64,000 nucleotides of DNA, taken from Deinococcus deserti VCD115. GTDB taxonomy: Bacteria > Deinococcota > Deinococci > Deinococcales > Deinococcaceae. Of the stretch, positions 8,575 to 16,783 are shown in pieces. The position numbers were made by a program, and so were the translations under genes. Where the stretch lies: the NCBI RefSeq assembly GCF_000020685.1, contig NC_012529.1, forward strand, positions 124,001-188,000, in the 5' to 3' direction. Numbering within the stretch: the first letter of the stretch is position 1; each line of letters starts with the position of its first letter. The notes below the pieces were generated by a model that saw only the letters and a list, made by a program, of their open reading frames with translations, did no database searches and was not told the origin of the DNA.

Positions 8575-9170
8575 GTGGGCCTCCTGAGGCTGTTGAGGGC
8601 GTCGAGAAACATCTGGGCGAGGCGGTCCTGTTCCAACTTGCTGCGGGGAAGACGGACGTCATGGCGGACGTGCACTTCCAGGCCAGGGGCCAGGATCAGG
8701 CGGGTGAAGCGTTCCGGAGAGGGGGGCAGGACCGAGGGAGACGAAGCCAGCACCGGGCGTGTGGCGGGTGCGGGACTGGGTCGTTTGAGCGCCTGCAGGT
8801 ATTCCAGGGCCGGGTTGCTGGTCTGCACTTCGAGCTGGGTTTCCCCGGTGAGCAGGGCCTCAAGTTCAGGGTCGCTGCGGGTCTGGAGGGTGCCCTGCAG
8901 GGCGGCGGCGCCGAAGCCTTCGGCCATGAGTTTGCGCAGGGCCAGCAGTTGCAGCAGGTGGCGGCGGGTGTAGCGGGCTTCACGGCCCACCCTGAGGGGT
9001 TCGTCGAGCAGGCGTTCGGTGGTGTAGTGGCGGACGAGGCGGGCGTTGACGTCGTCTTTGGTGCGGCCAGCCCTGTCGAGGGGCAGGAGGTCGGGAAGAC
9101 GGCGGTTGGCGGTTTCGACGAGGTCGTCAAGGGTGCCGGACCAGTCTTCCGGGAGGATCAGCGCTGACAT
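8571..9170 (-). CDS. MerR-like helix-turn-helix protein paired with the VWA gene
   Basis: This 199-residue protein has a MerR-type winged helix in its middle (about residues 48-95): VNARLVRHYTTERLLDEP followed by ARYTRRHLLQLLALRKL. A region rich in prolines and small residues follows, then a C-terminal strand-rich tail (LILAPGLEVHVRHDVRLP). ATG 9170 is chosen because a TTGACA-17-TATGGT promoter ends five bases before it, giving a leaderless message; a TTG seven codons earlier would fall inside that promoter. It probably regulates its own operon, but the ligand and operator are unknown. Confidence 0.75.
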   Translation of the reverse strand: MSALILPEDWSGTLDDLVETANRRLPDLLPLDRAGRTKDDVNARLVRHYTTERLLDEPLRVGREARYTRRHLLQLLALRKLMAEGFGAAALQGTLQTRSDPELEALLTGETQLEVQTSNPALEYLQALKRPSPAPATRPVLASSPSVLPPSPERFTRLILAPGLEVHVRHDVRLPRSKLEQDRLAQMFLDALNSLRRPT

Positions 9171-9175
9171 GGCCC

Positions 9176-9204
9176 ACCATAATGCTGCCAAGATAGATTG
9201 TCAA
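9176..9204 (-). promoter_or_regulatory. Promoter of the MerR-like/VWA operon
   Basis: The minus strand has a perfect TTGACA (-35, 9204-9199), a 17-base spacer and TATGGT (-10, 9181-9176), then five bases to ATG 9170. Transcription should start at or next to the A of the start codon. Confidence 0.75.
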
Positions 9205-9359
9205 CAAGTCAGTGTCTTTGTAAGTGTTGGAAACGCGGTTCCACTTGATCATGCCGCTCCACGACGCTGAAATGTGCTGGACAAGCCGACACATGGATCC
9301 GCACAGCTGAACTGTCCTGCTCGCCGCCGTGGGGCACGTTTCCCCGATCACCCGAGTCT

Positions 9360-9620
9360 TCATCCTTCCAGTGCGCTCAGACACCAGAGGTCCTCGCTGA
9401 CCGGTACCGTGGTGTAAGTCTGCCGGTAGACCGTGATCAGCATGCCGTCCTGGACGATAAAGCGCATGTCGCCGAGGGAATACATCCGGGCCCGTCCGGG
9501 CCGCACACCCATGAAGCGAGCGCGGCGCAGCCGGTCGCGGGCGGCTGACCAGCTGAGATTCCCGGCGAAGCGTTCCTGAAAGCGTTCAACCGCGTGCACA
9601 CTCAACATCACGTCGTTCAT
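9360..9620 (-). CDS. Small conserved-looking protein, possibly DUF4258-like
   Basis: ATG 9620 follows a good GGAGG, giving 86 residues; longer upstream frames have no ribosome site. The protein has a helix with SVHAVERFQERFAG at the start and a later strand pair (MYSLGDMRFIVQDGMLITVY). That layout (HA..RF.ER ... V..G.LITVY) resembles the DUF4258/RelE-like fold found in toxin-like proteins. It stands alone with no antitoxin-like partner, so a toxin role is only a thought. Confidence in the coding call is good, in the family low. Confidence 0.6.
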   Translation of the reverse strand: MNDVMLSVHAVERFQERFAGNLSWSAARDRLRRARFMGVRPGRARMYSLGDMRFIVQDGMLITVYRQTYTTVPVSEDLWCLSALEG

Positions 9621-9681
9621 AGGTGTTCCTCCTGATGTGCAGTCTCGGCGCGTCACACGACAGGCGCTGACAGGGACAGCG

Positions 9682-9718
9682 AAGGTGGACCGCGTCACCT
9701 GGTGACGCGGCCCACCTT
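9682..9718. repeat. 18-bp near-perfect inverted repeat with a one-base centre
   Basis: Arms 9682-9699 and 9701-9718 (AAGGTGGACCGCGTCACC and its partner) pair at 17 of 18 positions around a single T. It lies about 60 bases upstream of the small gene at 9620 and downstream of the hydrolase gene. It has no T-run, so it could be an operator for a dimeric protein, a cruciform site or a weak terminator. Confidence 0.6.
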
Positions 9719-9982
9719 CAAGCTGAAAGCATGCCCTCGGGTCCTGTTCCGGCAACCCAAGAGGATCTTTCATGGCGACCCTTACTCTTACAGTCCTTGC
9801 TGGCTGCTCTCGGGTCAAGCGGGCTGACACGCCGGCGGGTTGGGGCCCAACCTTGGAGGAGACGGACACCTGGCACAACTCGCAGCACAGAGAAGTGTCA
9901 CATCAATGTCCACCTGGGTCTTCAAGGTGTGACGCTTTTTTCCGCTCGGTGCCGGTCTGGAACTTCGGAGCTGGACCGGGCG

Positions 9983-11206
9983 TTAGATCCGTCCGCGCAC
10001 CAGGTCGATCAGCCGGCCCAGCACGTGCCGGCCATCCACCCTTAGTCCATCGTGCTCGAACTCGTTGGTCAGCCATATACGGGCTCCCTGGATCAGGCTG
10101 GCCGTTTCCTCGGAAAAGCGGCGTTCGACGTACATGTCCTCGGCGTACACGGCGGCAGCCACCGGTACCGTATTCCGCTGCAGTTGCTCCGTGTCGTACA
10201 GCGTGCCCCACGGCTCTGCCGCCAGCTGACTGGCCGCCTCACGCAAAGGGGAGAGCGCCGCGTACTCCTCGAACATCCATGGATACACCATCTCACCGGT
10301 GAGGAGCTCCGGCGCCCCATATTCCTCAGGCAGGGTTCGCTGCGCAGACCAGTTCGTCGTGTGCCCGTCGGCCCAGCAGGCTTCGTGGAGCGCGGCGTAC
10401 AGCGGGTTTCGTGCGAAGCTGAGCGCGCCGGCCACGTCGTGGAGGAACGCCGGCGAGTCGCTTGGCAGGTCAAGCAGGTAATGCAGCTTCTCCAGGCCGG
10501 TGCTCATGCCTAGCAGATGCCCCAGCTGCTGGAAGCGATGGGGGGTCAGCCGGTCACCGTTTGGCAGCCGGATGTCCTGCTCGCTCAACCGCAGCATCAG
10601 CGTCCGGACCCGCTCCAGGTCCTGGGGATAGCGCGTATAGAAGCGCTCGTTTCGCTCCAGCACCCGCGCGTACGTGGCCGCATACACCTCGTCCGGGTGA
10701 CGGCCGATTGCGGGAAGGCCGCCGGTGATCAAGGCTTCCGCGAGACTCTCTGGTGCCAGGCTCAGGTAGGTCGTGACGCAGAACCCCCCAAAACTTTGCC
10801 CCAGCACACTCCAACGCTCGGCGCCCAGGGCCTGACGGATGAATTCAGCGTCACGCACAATGGCGTCCGCCCGGAAGTGTTTCAGGTAAGCTGCCTGCTC
10901 CGCCGCCGTCAAATGACTCAGCGTGCCAACAGGCGTTGAGCGCCCGGTGCCCCTCTGGTCAAGCAGGAGCACCCGGTAATCCTCAAGGGCCCGGGCCAGC
11001 CATCCCGGCTGCTGCGGCGAGAGTGGCCGGGGCGCTTCGGACCCTGGACCGCCATTGAAGAACACCAGGAAGGGCCGTGCCTGGCCTTCAGGAAGGGCCA
11101 CCTCGCGCGCGAACACGGTGATCAATAGACCCTGCGGACAATCATGGACTAGCGGAATCTGGAATTCATGATCGGTGACCGTCAGGCCAGGCGTACGGTA
11201 AGTCAT
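9983..11206 (-). CDS. Prolyl-aminopeptidase-like alpha/beta hydrolase
   Basis: This 407-residue protein belongs to the S33 peptidase/alpha-beta hydrolase group: the oxyanion segment FFNGGPGSEAPRP, DQRGTGRST, and the nucleophile elbow GQSFGG with the catalytic Ser. A conserved lid region follows, and the His end is NEFEHDGLR. It is likely cytoplasmic and removes N-terminal residues such as proline from peptides. ATG 11206 is chosen because family-like sequence starts there (MTYRTPGLTVTDHEFQIPL) and a promoter-like GATAAT inside a perfect inverted repeat is just upstream. The extra 73 upstream codons look non-coding. It is a single-gene unit. Confidence 0.85.
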   Translation of the reverse strand: MTYRTPGLTVTDHEFQIPLVHDCPQGLLITVFAREVALPEGQARPFLVFFNGGPGSEAPRPLSPQQPGWLARALEDYRVLLLDQRGTGRSTPVGTLSHLTAAEQAAYLKHFRADAIVRDAEFIRQALGAERWSVLGQSFGGFCVTTYLSLAPESLAEALITGGLPAIGRHPDEVYAATYARVLERNERFYTRYPQDLERVRTLMLRLSEQDIRLPNGDRLTPHRFQQLGHLLGMSTGLEKLHYLLDLPSDSPAFLHDVAGALSFARNPLYAALHEACWADGHTTNWSAQRTLPEEYGAPELLTGEMVYPWMFEEYAALSPLREAASQLAAEPWGTLYDTEQLQRNTVPVAAAVYAEDMYVERRFSEETASLIQGARIWLTNEFEHDGLRVDGRHVLGRLIDLVRGRI

Positions 11207-11207
11207 G

Positions 11208-11230
11208 GACACGGAACAATTATCCGTGTC
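11208..11230 (-). promoter_or_regulatory. Operator-like inverted repeat over the hydrolase -10 region
   Basis: GACACGGA and TCCGTGTC are perfect 8-base arms around a 7-base AT-rich centre. On the minus strand the left arm and centre contain GATAAT, a good -10 box. The site ends one base before the ATG triplet at 11206, so a bound protein would block both transcription and initiation. Confidence 0.55.
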
Positions 11231-11937
11231 AGGCCGACCGCTGGTACAAGATTCAAAGTGTGAGTTAGAGCCTGCGCCGGGCATGTTGCAAAAATGATTT
11301 CGGCGCTGGCTTCCCGAGATGAGCCAGCTGTCGTTTCCTTCCGGGCTGACTTCAAGGATGACCTTTGTAGCAATACTGAGTTTTCCGGGTGCCAGTGAAC
11401 GTCGCCTGAAGGTGCAGATTGGCACTGCTCAACCTTAGATGCAGGCCCTGAATACCCTAGAAATAGTTGCTGGAATGACTAATCGCTTAAAAAGCGTGTC
11501 CAGGACGACATAAAATAATCCTTCTCCCTAATCGCTTTTAAGGCACCTTTGGAGGAGTGCCCGGCCTCTGTATGCTCCTCCGACTTTCCTGCCATTTTTA
11601 GCACTAATCAGACTTAGCTCTAAAAGGAGGATGAAAACAGCCTGAAGTCACGCCCAAAAACCAGTCTATTTACATCAGATTCGAAACGGTCCCTGAGGCT
11701 TTTTGGAAATTGAGCGGGAAAGCGGTAGGTTCCGACTGGCGCCTCATGCAGTTGCCACCAGAATGAAAGTAGATATACCCCTCATCAATAGGTGTAAAAC
11801 CACCGACGTCCTTTCGAGCACAATCGGTATAGATTCCTGACGAAAGGATTGCTGCGCTTATAAAAGTCATCCCACGCTGATTCGAATTTGGGCGTTGGAA
11901 TTCAAATTCTTGGAACCCAGATACACGCCGCTTTTCT
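11231..11937. other. Long intergenic stretch, lower GC than its surroundings
   Basis: No confident gene is seen. It holds the second copy of TTTTTAGCACTAAT at 11595-11608, an AGGAGG followed by a five-codon ATG frame near 11626-11646, and a possible 66-codon minus-strand ORF listed separately. Base composition is clearly more AT-rich than the flanking genes. Confidence 0.4.
11670..11870 (-). CDS. Possible 66-residue protein, unrecognised
   Basis: ATG 11870 opens a frame with a short hydrophobic start (MTFISAAILSSGIY) and a cysteine-bearing body (TDCARKDVGGFTPIDEGY, then FHSGGNCMRR). Chance is possible, since there is no convincing ribosome site and the region is otherwise empty. It ends well before any other gene. 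Confidence 0.25.
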   Translation of the reverse strand: MTFISAAILSSGIYTDCARKDVGGFTPIDEGYIYFHSGGNCMRRQSEPTAFPLNFQKASGTVSNLM

Positions 11938-11973
11938 CAAGCGCTTGACAACGTTTTCTTGGGCGAGTAATCT
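11938..11973 (+). promoter_or_regulatory. Promoter and LacI-type operator upstream of the lacI-family gene
   Basis: TTGACA (11945-11950), a 17-base spacer and TAATCT (11968-11973) make a good promoter. GACAACGTTTTC (11947-11958) overlaps the -35 and matches 11 of 12 bases of the perfect palindrome GAAAACGTTTTC upstream of the glucanase gene. A second palindrome, CAAGCGCTTG, abuts it at 11938-11947. Autoregulation by the LacI-family protein is the simplest reading. Confidence 0.7.
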
Positions 11974-12068
11974 CGTAGCACGGGAACAACTTACCGGCCC
12001 CGGTTACAGCAGGCCGCCATTGTGGGTTATTCTTTCCGCCTCTTCTCCAGAAGCAGGTTTACCTTGTG

Positions 12069-13088
12069 ATGAATAGAAACGTGACGATCAAAGACATCGC
12101 CAGAGCAGCGGATGTGTCCATCAGTACGGTTTCCCGGACGCTGAACGGATCGTCAACAGTGGCTCCAGACAAACAGCAGCGGGTGCTGGAAGCAGCAGCT
12201 CGCCTGGGCTATGAGCCCAATGCTGCGGCACAGGGACTGGTGCGGGGCCGGTCCATGACCATCGGCGTGCTGACGCAGGACATCGCCAGTCCGTTCTACA
12301 ACGAGGTGGCGCGTGGGATCGACGTCGGCTTCGTGGACACTGGCTACCAGCCAATTTTTGTCAACGGCCACTGGGAACTTCAGGACGAGTCGGCTGCTAT
12401 CTCCGCCCTTACGCGGCGCCAGGTCGACGGCCTGATCATTCTGGGAGGGCGTCTCAAGGACGATCAGCTGCACGCCCTCGCCGCACGCTTTCCCCTGGCT
12501 CTTGTTGGACGGCGGGTCGCTGGCCTGGAACGGCGCAGCCTGAAGGTAGATAACATCCATGGGGCGTGGCTGGCCACGACACACCTGATTCAGATGGGGC
12601 ACCGGCGTATTGCACATATCACCGGGATGGCGTCCCACCGGGACGCGCTTGATCGCCTGGAAGGCTACCGGCTGGCCCTGGCGGACGCTGGCGTGCCGTT
12701 TGATCCGCACCTGATCTATGAGGGTGATTTCCATGAGCCATCTGGCAGTCAGGCAGTGGACCACTGGCTGGGTCAGGGCACTGCCTTCTCTGCCATCTTT
12801 TCTGCCAACGATCAGATGGCTTACGGCGCCCGGCTCGGCTTGTATCGCAAGGGTATCCGGGTTCCGGAGGACGTCTCCCTGGTTGGTTTTGATGATCTGC
12901 CGGCTTCACAATTCGCCCTGCCACCGCTTACCTCAGTGCATCAGCCCCTGTTCGAGATGGGCCAGCAGGCTGCAAGCCTGATTCTGCAGCAGCTGAAAGA
13001 CGCCGACACTTCTGCTGAGCTCCCGCTGCTGCCGCTGACATTGAGAGTTCGTGAGTCTGTCCGGTACGCCCGCAGCCCAGCTCTCTGA
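12069..13088 (+). CDS. LacI-family transcriptional regulator of the glucanase gene
   Basis: This 339-residue repressor has the LacI headpiece (VTIKDIARAADVSISTVSRT, with the hinge helix AAQGLVRGRS) and a periplasmic-binding-protein-like sensor domain (TIGVLTQDIASPFYNE at about residue 65, ANDQMAYGARLGLYRKG near 250, DDLPASQFALPPLTSVHQP near 285). GTG 12066 just before ATG 12069 is an alternative start. It lies 69 bases upstream of the GH81 gene on the same strand, with matching LacI-type sites in its own promoter and the glucanase promoter. It probably represses glucan use until an oligosaccharide or sugar ligand binds. The ligand cannot be read from sequence. Confidence 0.9.
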   Translation: MNRNVTIKDIARAADVSISTVSRTLNGSSTVAPDKQQRVLEAAARLGYEPNAAAQGLVRGRSMTIGVLTQDIASPFYNEVARGIDVGFVDTGYQPIFVNGHWELQDESAAISALTRRQVDGLIILGGRLKDDQLHALAARFPLALVGRRVAGLERRSLKVDNIHGAWLATTHLIQMGHRRIAHITGMASHRDALDRLEGYRLALADAGVPFDPHLIYEGDFHEPSGSQAVDHWLGQGTAFSAIFSANDQMAYGARLGLYRKGIRVPEDVSLVGFDDLPASQFALPPLTSVHQPLFEMGQQAASLILQQLKDADTSAELPLLPLTLRVRESVRYARSPAL

Positions 13089-13106
13089 ATCTCTTTTTTC
13101 ATTTCC

Positions 13107-13137
13107 TTGAAAACGTTTTCTTACTGATCGCTAGCAT
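13107..13137 (+). promoter_or_regulatory. Glucanase promoter with perfect LacI-type operator
   Basis: TTGAAA (-35, 13107-13112) overlaps the perfect palindrome GAAAACGTTTTC (13109-13120). TAGCAT (13132-13137) is a plausible -10 with a 19-base spacer. Operator placement relative to -35 is the same as in the lacI promoter. Confidence 0.65.
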
Positions 13138-13157
13138 GAGCGGTCTGGAGGTTCTGC

Positions 13158-16100
13158 ATGTCGAAAGGTCACGCCCACTTCGTTGTGCTCGTCGGTCTGA
13201 GTCTAATGCTGTCTGCCTGCGGAAACGCCGCCCCGCAGTCAGGCGACGTTCCATCGTCTTTTCTGCGACCCCTGGACTACAGCACGACCGCGCCACCGGG
13301 CACGCGAGGTGGTCCTACCAACACATCGGGTGTCCTGCTGACACCGGCCTGGACGGCCAACGCTTCCTCGAAAGGCAAGGCTCCGACCAACGAGTTCTGG
13401 TCTTCAATCCTGTTCAAGCGCAACGCCGGCAATACGTATTCCGAGAATATGTTCGCGCATCCGCTGGCCCTACACGCGCGGTCCGGTGGCCTGGAACTCA
13501 GCTACCCGAACCGCTCGCAGATCGGAGGGGCGCCGGGTCTGGAGAAGTACGAGTACCCTTATACCCCCGACCTGACACTTGGCATTGCGGGCCTGAATTC
13601 GCCTGATACGAAGACTGACGACTTCGGAGACTGGACCACGACCGCCCTGTGGAATGACGGTGCCCGGACCCTGCGCGCCACGTTCGGCCATGGACTGCCT
13701 TTTGTGTATGCCACCAAGTCCGGCGGTGACGCGCAGATCACTTTTGTCGCAACGCCCACGGTCTGGGCCAATCAGGGCAATGTTCTGGGGATAACCATCA
13801 ACGGCCGGCATTACGGCATTTTTGCGCCGGCTGGAGCAGCCTGGTCGGTGAACAATACTGTGGCCACGTCCAGCCTGGCCGGCAAGGATTACTACTCGGT
13901 CGCAGTTCTTCCAGATGCGTCAACGACGACGCTGAACGATTTCAGGACCTATGCCTACAACTTTGTGACGGGCAGTCAGGTGGGCTGGACCTACAACCCA
14001 GGCACGGCCACCCTGACGACCACCTTCAACGTCAGCACGGCGGCCAAAGAGGGCAATGCGACAGGAACCCTGATGGCGTTGTACCGCCACCAGTGGATGA
14101 ATTCCAGCAGCGTGAACACGGGCTACACGTATGTCTCTCCGCGCGGCGAAATGAAGGTCGTTCGTGGCTCCAACAGCTTTTCTACAACCCACAAATTCCA
14201 GGGAGTGTTGCCCTATCTACCGGATAACGGTACCGCGAACACCCTGAGCAAAACCCAGCTGGCCGCCTACGTGAATGAGGCCAACACCAGGGCGACCCTC
14301 AACCCCACAGGGGACTCCTACTGGGTCGGCAAGGGTCTGGGCAAGCTGGCCGAGCTGGTGCCGCTGGCAGCGCAGGTCGGCAATACAGCCGCGCAGAACG
14401 CCTTCCTGGACGCTATTCAGCGGGTACTACAGGACTGGCTCGATGGCAGCGGCAGCAACCTGTTCTATTACAACGCCACCTGGGGCACACTGATCGGCTA
14501 CCCCCAGGGGTACGGCAGCGAGGAGGAACTGAACGACCACCACTTCCATTGGGGCTACTTCATCAAGGCGGCTGCAGTGCTGCAGCAGTATCGCCCGACT
14601 TGGGCCTCTGGCACCACGCCGCAGGGACGTACCTGGGGCGCGAGCGTCAATGATCTGATTATGGACGCGGCCAACTGGACGACCACCACCAGCCAGTTTC
14701 CGCGCCTGCGCAACTTTGATCCCTACGCTGGTCATTCCTGGGCTGCAGGGCACTCCGGGTTTGCGGCAGGAAATAATCAGGAATCCTCCAGTGAGGACAT
14801 GAATTTTTCCTCTGCCCTGATCAACTGGGGATCAGTCACCGGCAACACGGCAGTGCGGGACCTGGGTATCTTTCTGTACACCAACGAAACGGCAGCTATA
14901 GAGCAGTACTGGTTCAACCAGGGAGGAGGAGTATTTCCGGCCGGGTTCAACAAACCTGCCGTGGGGATGGTCTGGGGAGACGGCGGAGCGTATTCGACAT
15001 GGTTCAGTGCCGAGAAGGAAGCCATACAGGGCATCAATCTGCTGCCCATCCAGGCGGGCAGCCTCTACCTGGGCCGTAACCCGGCGTACCTGAAGACCAA
15101 TTACGACTTCCTGGGCCGGGAGCCAAATTCCTGGAAGGACATCTTCTGGTCGGTGTACGCCATGTTTGACGCGGCGGGTGCCCTTTCGAAGTTCGGCAGC
15201 GGCAGTTATACCCCGGAAGATGGCGAGACGAAAGCCCACACCTATCAGTTCCTGCACAGCCTCAATGCTATGGGGCAGGTAGACACCAGTGTTACCGCGA
15301 ACGTGCCCAACTACGCAGTATTCAAGAAAGGCACCGCCCGCACTTATGCCGCCTACAATCCCACCGCAAGTCCCATCACCGTGACCTTTTCAGACGGCGC
15401 CACGCTGACGGTCCCGGCCCGTCAGGTGGTGTCGTCCCGTGGATCAGGCACAACGCCCTGCTCGACAGACGCGGCCGCGCCGTCTGTCCCGGGCGCCGTG
15501 TCTTCTGCCGCTCAGACGTCCAGTTCCGTCAGCCTGTCGTGGGGGGCGGCCAGCGACAACTGCGGAGTCGCTGCCTACGAGGTCTACACGAACGGCGCCC
15601 TGAAAGCCACAGCGAGCGGCACTGGGACAACCATCAGTGGTCTGAATACCGATACCGCCTACCAGTTCAAGGTGCGGGCCCGGGACGCCCAGGGCAACCT
15701 CGGGCCATTTACAGCCGAAATCAGCGTAAGAACCCAGACTGGGGATGCGCCCACCGCCTCATTGCCAGGAACAGTGACCACCAGCGCCGGGGCCATTGCT
15801 GCCGGAAGTTCAAAAACGTTCCCGGTGACCATCACCTCAGCCGGAACCTACCGCCTTTCGCTGCAGAGCACTTCCAGCCTGAACAGCCGCCTGATCAATG
15901 TGGCCTTCGCCGGTTCGAACTATGATCTTGCTGCCGACGCTGGAAAGACCGTCATTGCTGACTTCCCGAATGTCGCGTCAGGTTCAGGTGCCGTCGTCGT
16001 CACTGCCAGATCGGAGGGAGTCAGCATCGGGCAAATATCCGGTGCCAACCTCTCAGCTCCCAGCGATCCATGTGCGTCCGACACCACCGCGCCTGGGACT

Positions 16101-16658
16101 CCAGGGAGCCTGACAGCGGTGGACCGCACCAGCAGCAGCGTCACCCTGAGCTGGACCGCCAGTTCTGACAACTGCGGCGTCAGCGGGTATGAGGTCTACC
16201 TGAATGGCGCCCTGCGGACTACGGTGAGCGGCGCGGGAACAACAATTGGCGGCCTGAGCGCTGGAACCGCCTATACCTTCACGGTACGTGCGCGTGACGC
16301 CCAGGGGAATGTCTCTCCCTTTACCAGCGACCTGAATGTGACGACCGCCAGTGCGGCCATCCCTGTGCCTGGCGTCATCAGCACTAACGTTGGCACGATT
16401 TCAAACGGTGCGAGCCGAAGCTTTGACCTGAACGTCAGCGTGGCCGGCAACCTGCGTTTTTTGATCACGAATGCGAGTTCGGCGGCCAGCAGCGCCCTGA
16501 CCGTCAGCTTCAACGGACGCAGCGTTCCCCTCTCCATTGGGGCCGGGCAGACCATTCCGGTGGATTTCGCGGGTGTGCAGGCGGGACCCCGGACCCTAAG
16601 CGTCACCGCCAATTCTGCTGGTGTAGCTGTAGGGAAGCTCGAAGCGCTGGCCTACTGA
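13158..16658 (+). CDS. Secreted GH81 endo-1,3-beta-glucanase lipoprotein with two FN3 modules
   Basis: The 1166-residue protein begins with a lipoprotein signal (lipobox LSAC, Cys21), so it should be exported and lipid-anchored. Residues about 40-765 are a GH81 catalytic region: NEFWSSILF near the start, NDHHFHWGYFIKAA near residue 458 and QESSSEDMNFSSALINWG near 540, which carry the conserved acidic residues of the family. Two fibronectin type III domains follow (about 771-861 and 975-1063), each with a second small beta-module (about 864-968 and 1068-1166), so the C-terminus is a tandem duplication. It cleaves internal beta-1,3-glucan bonds (laminarin, fungal walls); the modules may aid polymer or surface binding. 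GGAGG precedes ATG 13158. A LacI-type operator lies in the promoter. Confidence 0.92.
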   Translation: MSKGHAHFVVLVGLSLMLSACGNAAPQSGDVPSSFLRPLDYSTTAPPGTRGGPTNTSGVLLTPAWTANASSKGKAPTNEFWSSILFKRNAGNTYSENMFAHPLALHARSGGLELSYPNRSQIGGAPGLEKYEYPYTPDLTLGIAGLNSPDTKTDDFGDWTTTALWNDGARTLRATFGHGLPFVYATKSGGDAQITFVATPTVWANQGNVLGITINGRHYGIFAPAGAAWSVNNTVATSSLAGKDYYSVAVLPDASTTTLNDFRTYAYNFVTGSQVGWTYNPGTATLTTTFNVSTAAKEGNATGTLMALYRHQWMNSSSVNTGYTYVSPRGEMKVVRGSNSFSTTHKFQGVLPYLPDNGTANTLSKTQLAAYVNEANTRATLNPTGDSYWVGKGLGKLAELVPLAAQVGNTAAQNAFLDAIQRVLQDWLDGSGSNLFYYNATWGTLIGYPQGYGSEEELNDHHFHWGYFIKAAAVLQQYRPTWASGTTPQGRTWGASVNDLIMDAANWTTTTSQFPRLRNFDPYAGHSWAAGHSGFAAGNNQESSSEDMNFSSALINWGSVTGNTAVRDLGIFLYTNETAAIEQYWFNQGGGVFPAGFNKPAVGMVWGDGGAYSTWFSAEKEAIQGINLLPIQAGSLYLGRNPAYLKTNYDFLGREPNSWKDIFWSVYAMFDAAGALSKFGSGSYTPEDGETKAHTYQFLHSLNAMGQVDTSVTANVPNYAVFKKGTARTYAAYNPTASPITVTFSDGATLTVPARQVVSSRGSGTTPCSTDAAAPSVPGAVSSAAQTSSSVSLSWGAASDNCGVAAYEVYTNGALKATASGTGTTISGLNTDTAYQFKVRARDAQGNLGPFTAEISVRTQTGDAPTASLPGTVTTSAGAIAAGSSKTFPVTITSAGTYRLSLQSTSSLNSRLINVAFAGSNYDLAADAGKTVIADFPNVASGSGAVVVTARSEGVSIGQISGANLSAPSDPCASDTTAPGTPGSLTAVDRTSSSVTLSWTASSDNCGVSGYEVYLNGALRTTVSGAGTTIGGLSAGTAYTFTVRARDAQGNVSPFTSDLNVTTASAAIPVPGVISTNVGTISNGASRSFDLNVSVAGNLRFLITNASSAASSALTVSFNGRSVPLSIGAGQTIPVDFAGVQAGPRTLSVTANSAGVAVGKLEALAY

Positions 16659-16770
16659 GCCGGCGATGATTGCGGAGGCCGGCTGAGAATGTGTGCGCTC
16701 TGGGCCCGGCCTCGACCGCTCACGCGCTACTGCGGCAATTGGCACTAATTACCCAGACACCTGGGTCCGG

Positions 16771-16776
16771 TATGCT
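16771..16776 (+). promoter_or_regulatory. -10 box of the tyrosine recombinase, leaderless type
   Basis: TATGCT ends seven bases before ATG 16784. No clear -35 is seen. The spacing fits a leaderless message. Confidence 0.5.
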
Positions 16777-16783
16777 CTGCAGC

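Noticed and set aside
9772..10302. Plus-strand frame with a signal-like start (MATLTLTVLAGC)
   Set aside because: Most of it is antisense to the hydrolase gene, its body is Pro/Arg-rich, and it has no ribosome site.
13107..13120. The glucanase promoter palindrome as a Deinococcus radiation/desiccation response motif
   Set aside because: The sequence GAAAACGTTTTC fits LacI-family operators and lacks the TTAYG...CRTAA arms of that motif; no such motif was found elsewhere in the window.
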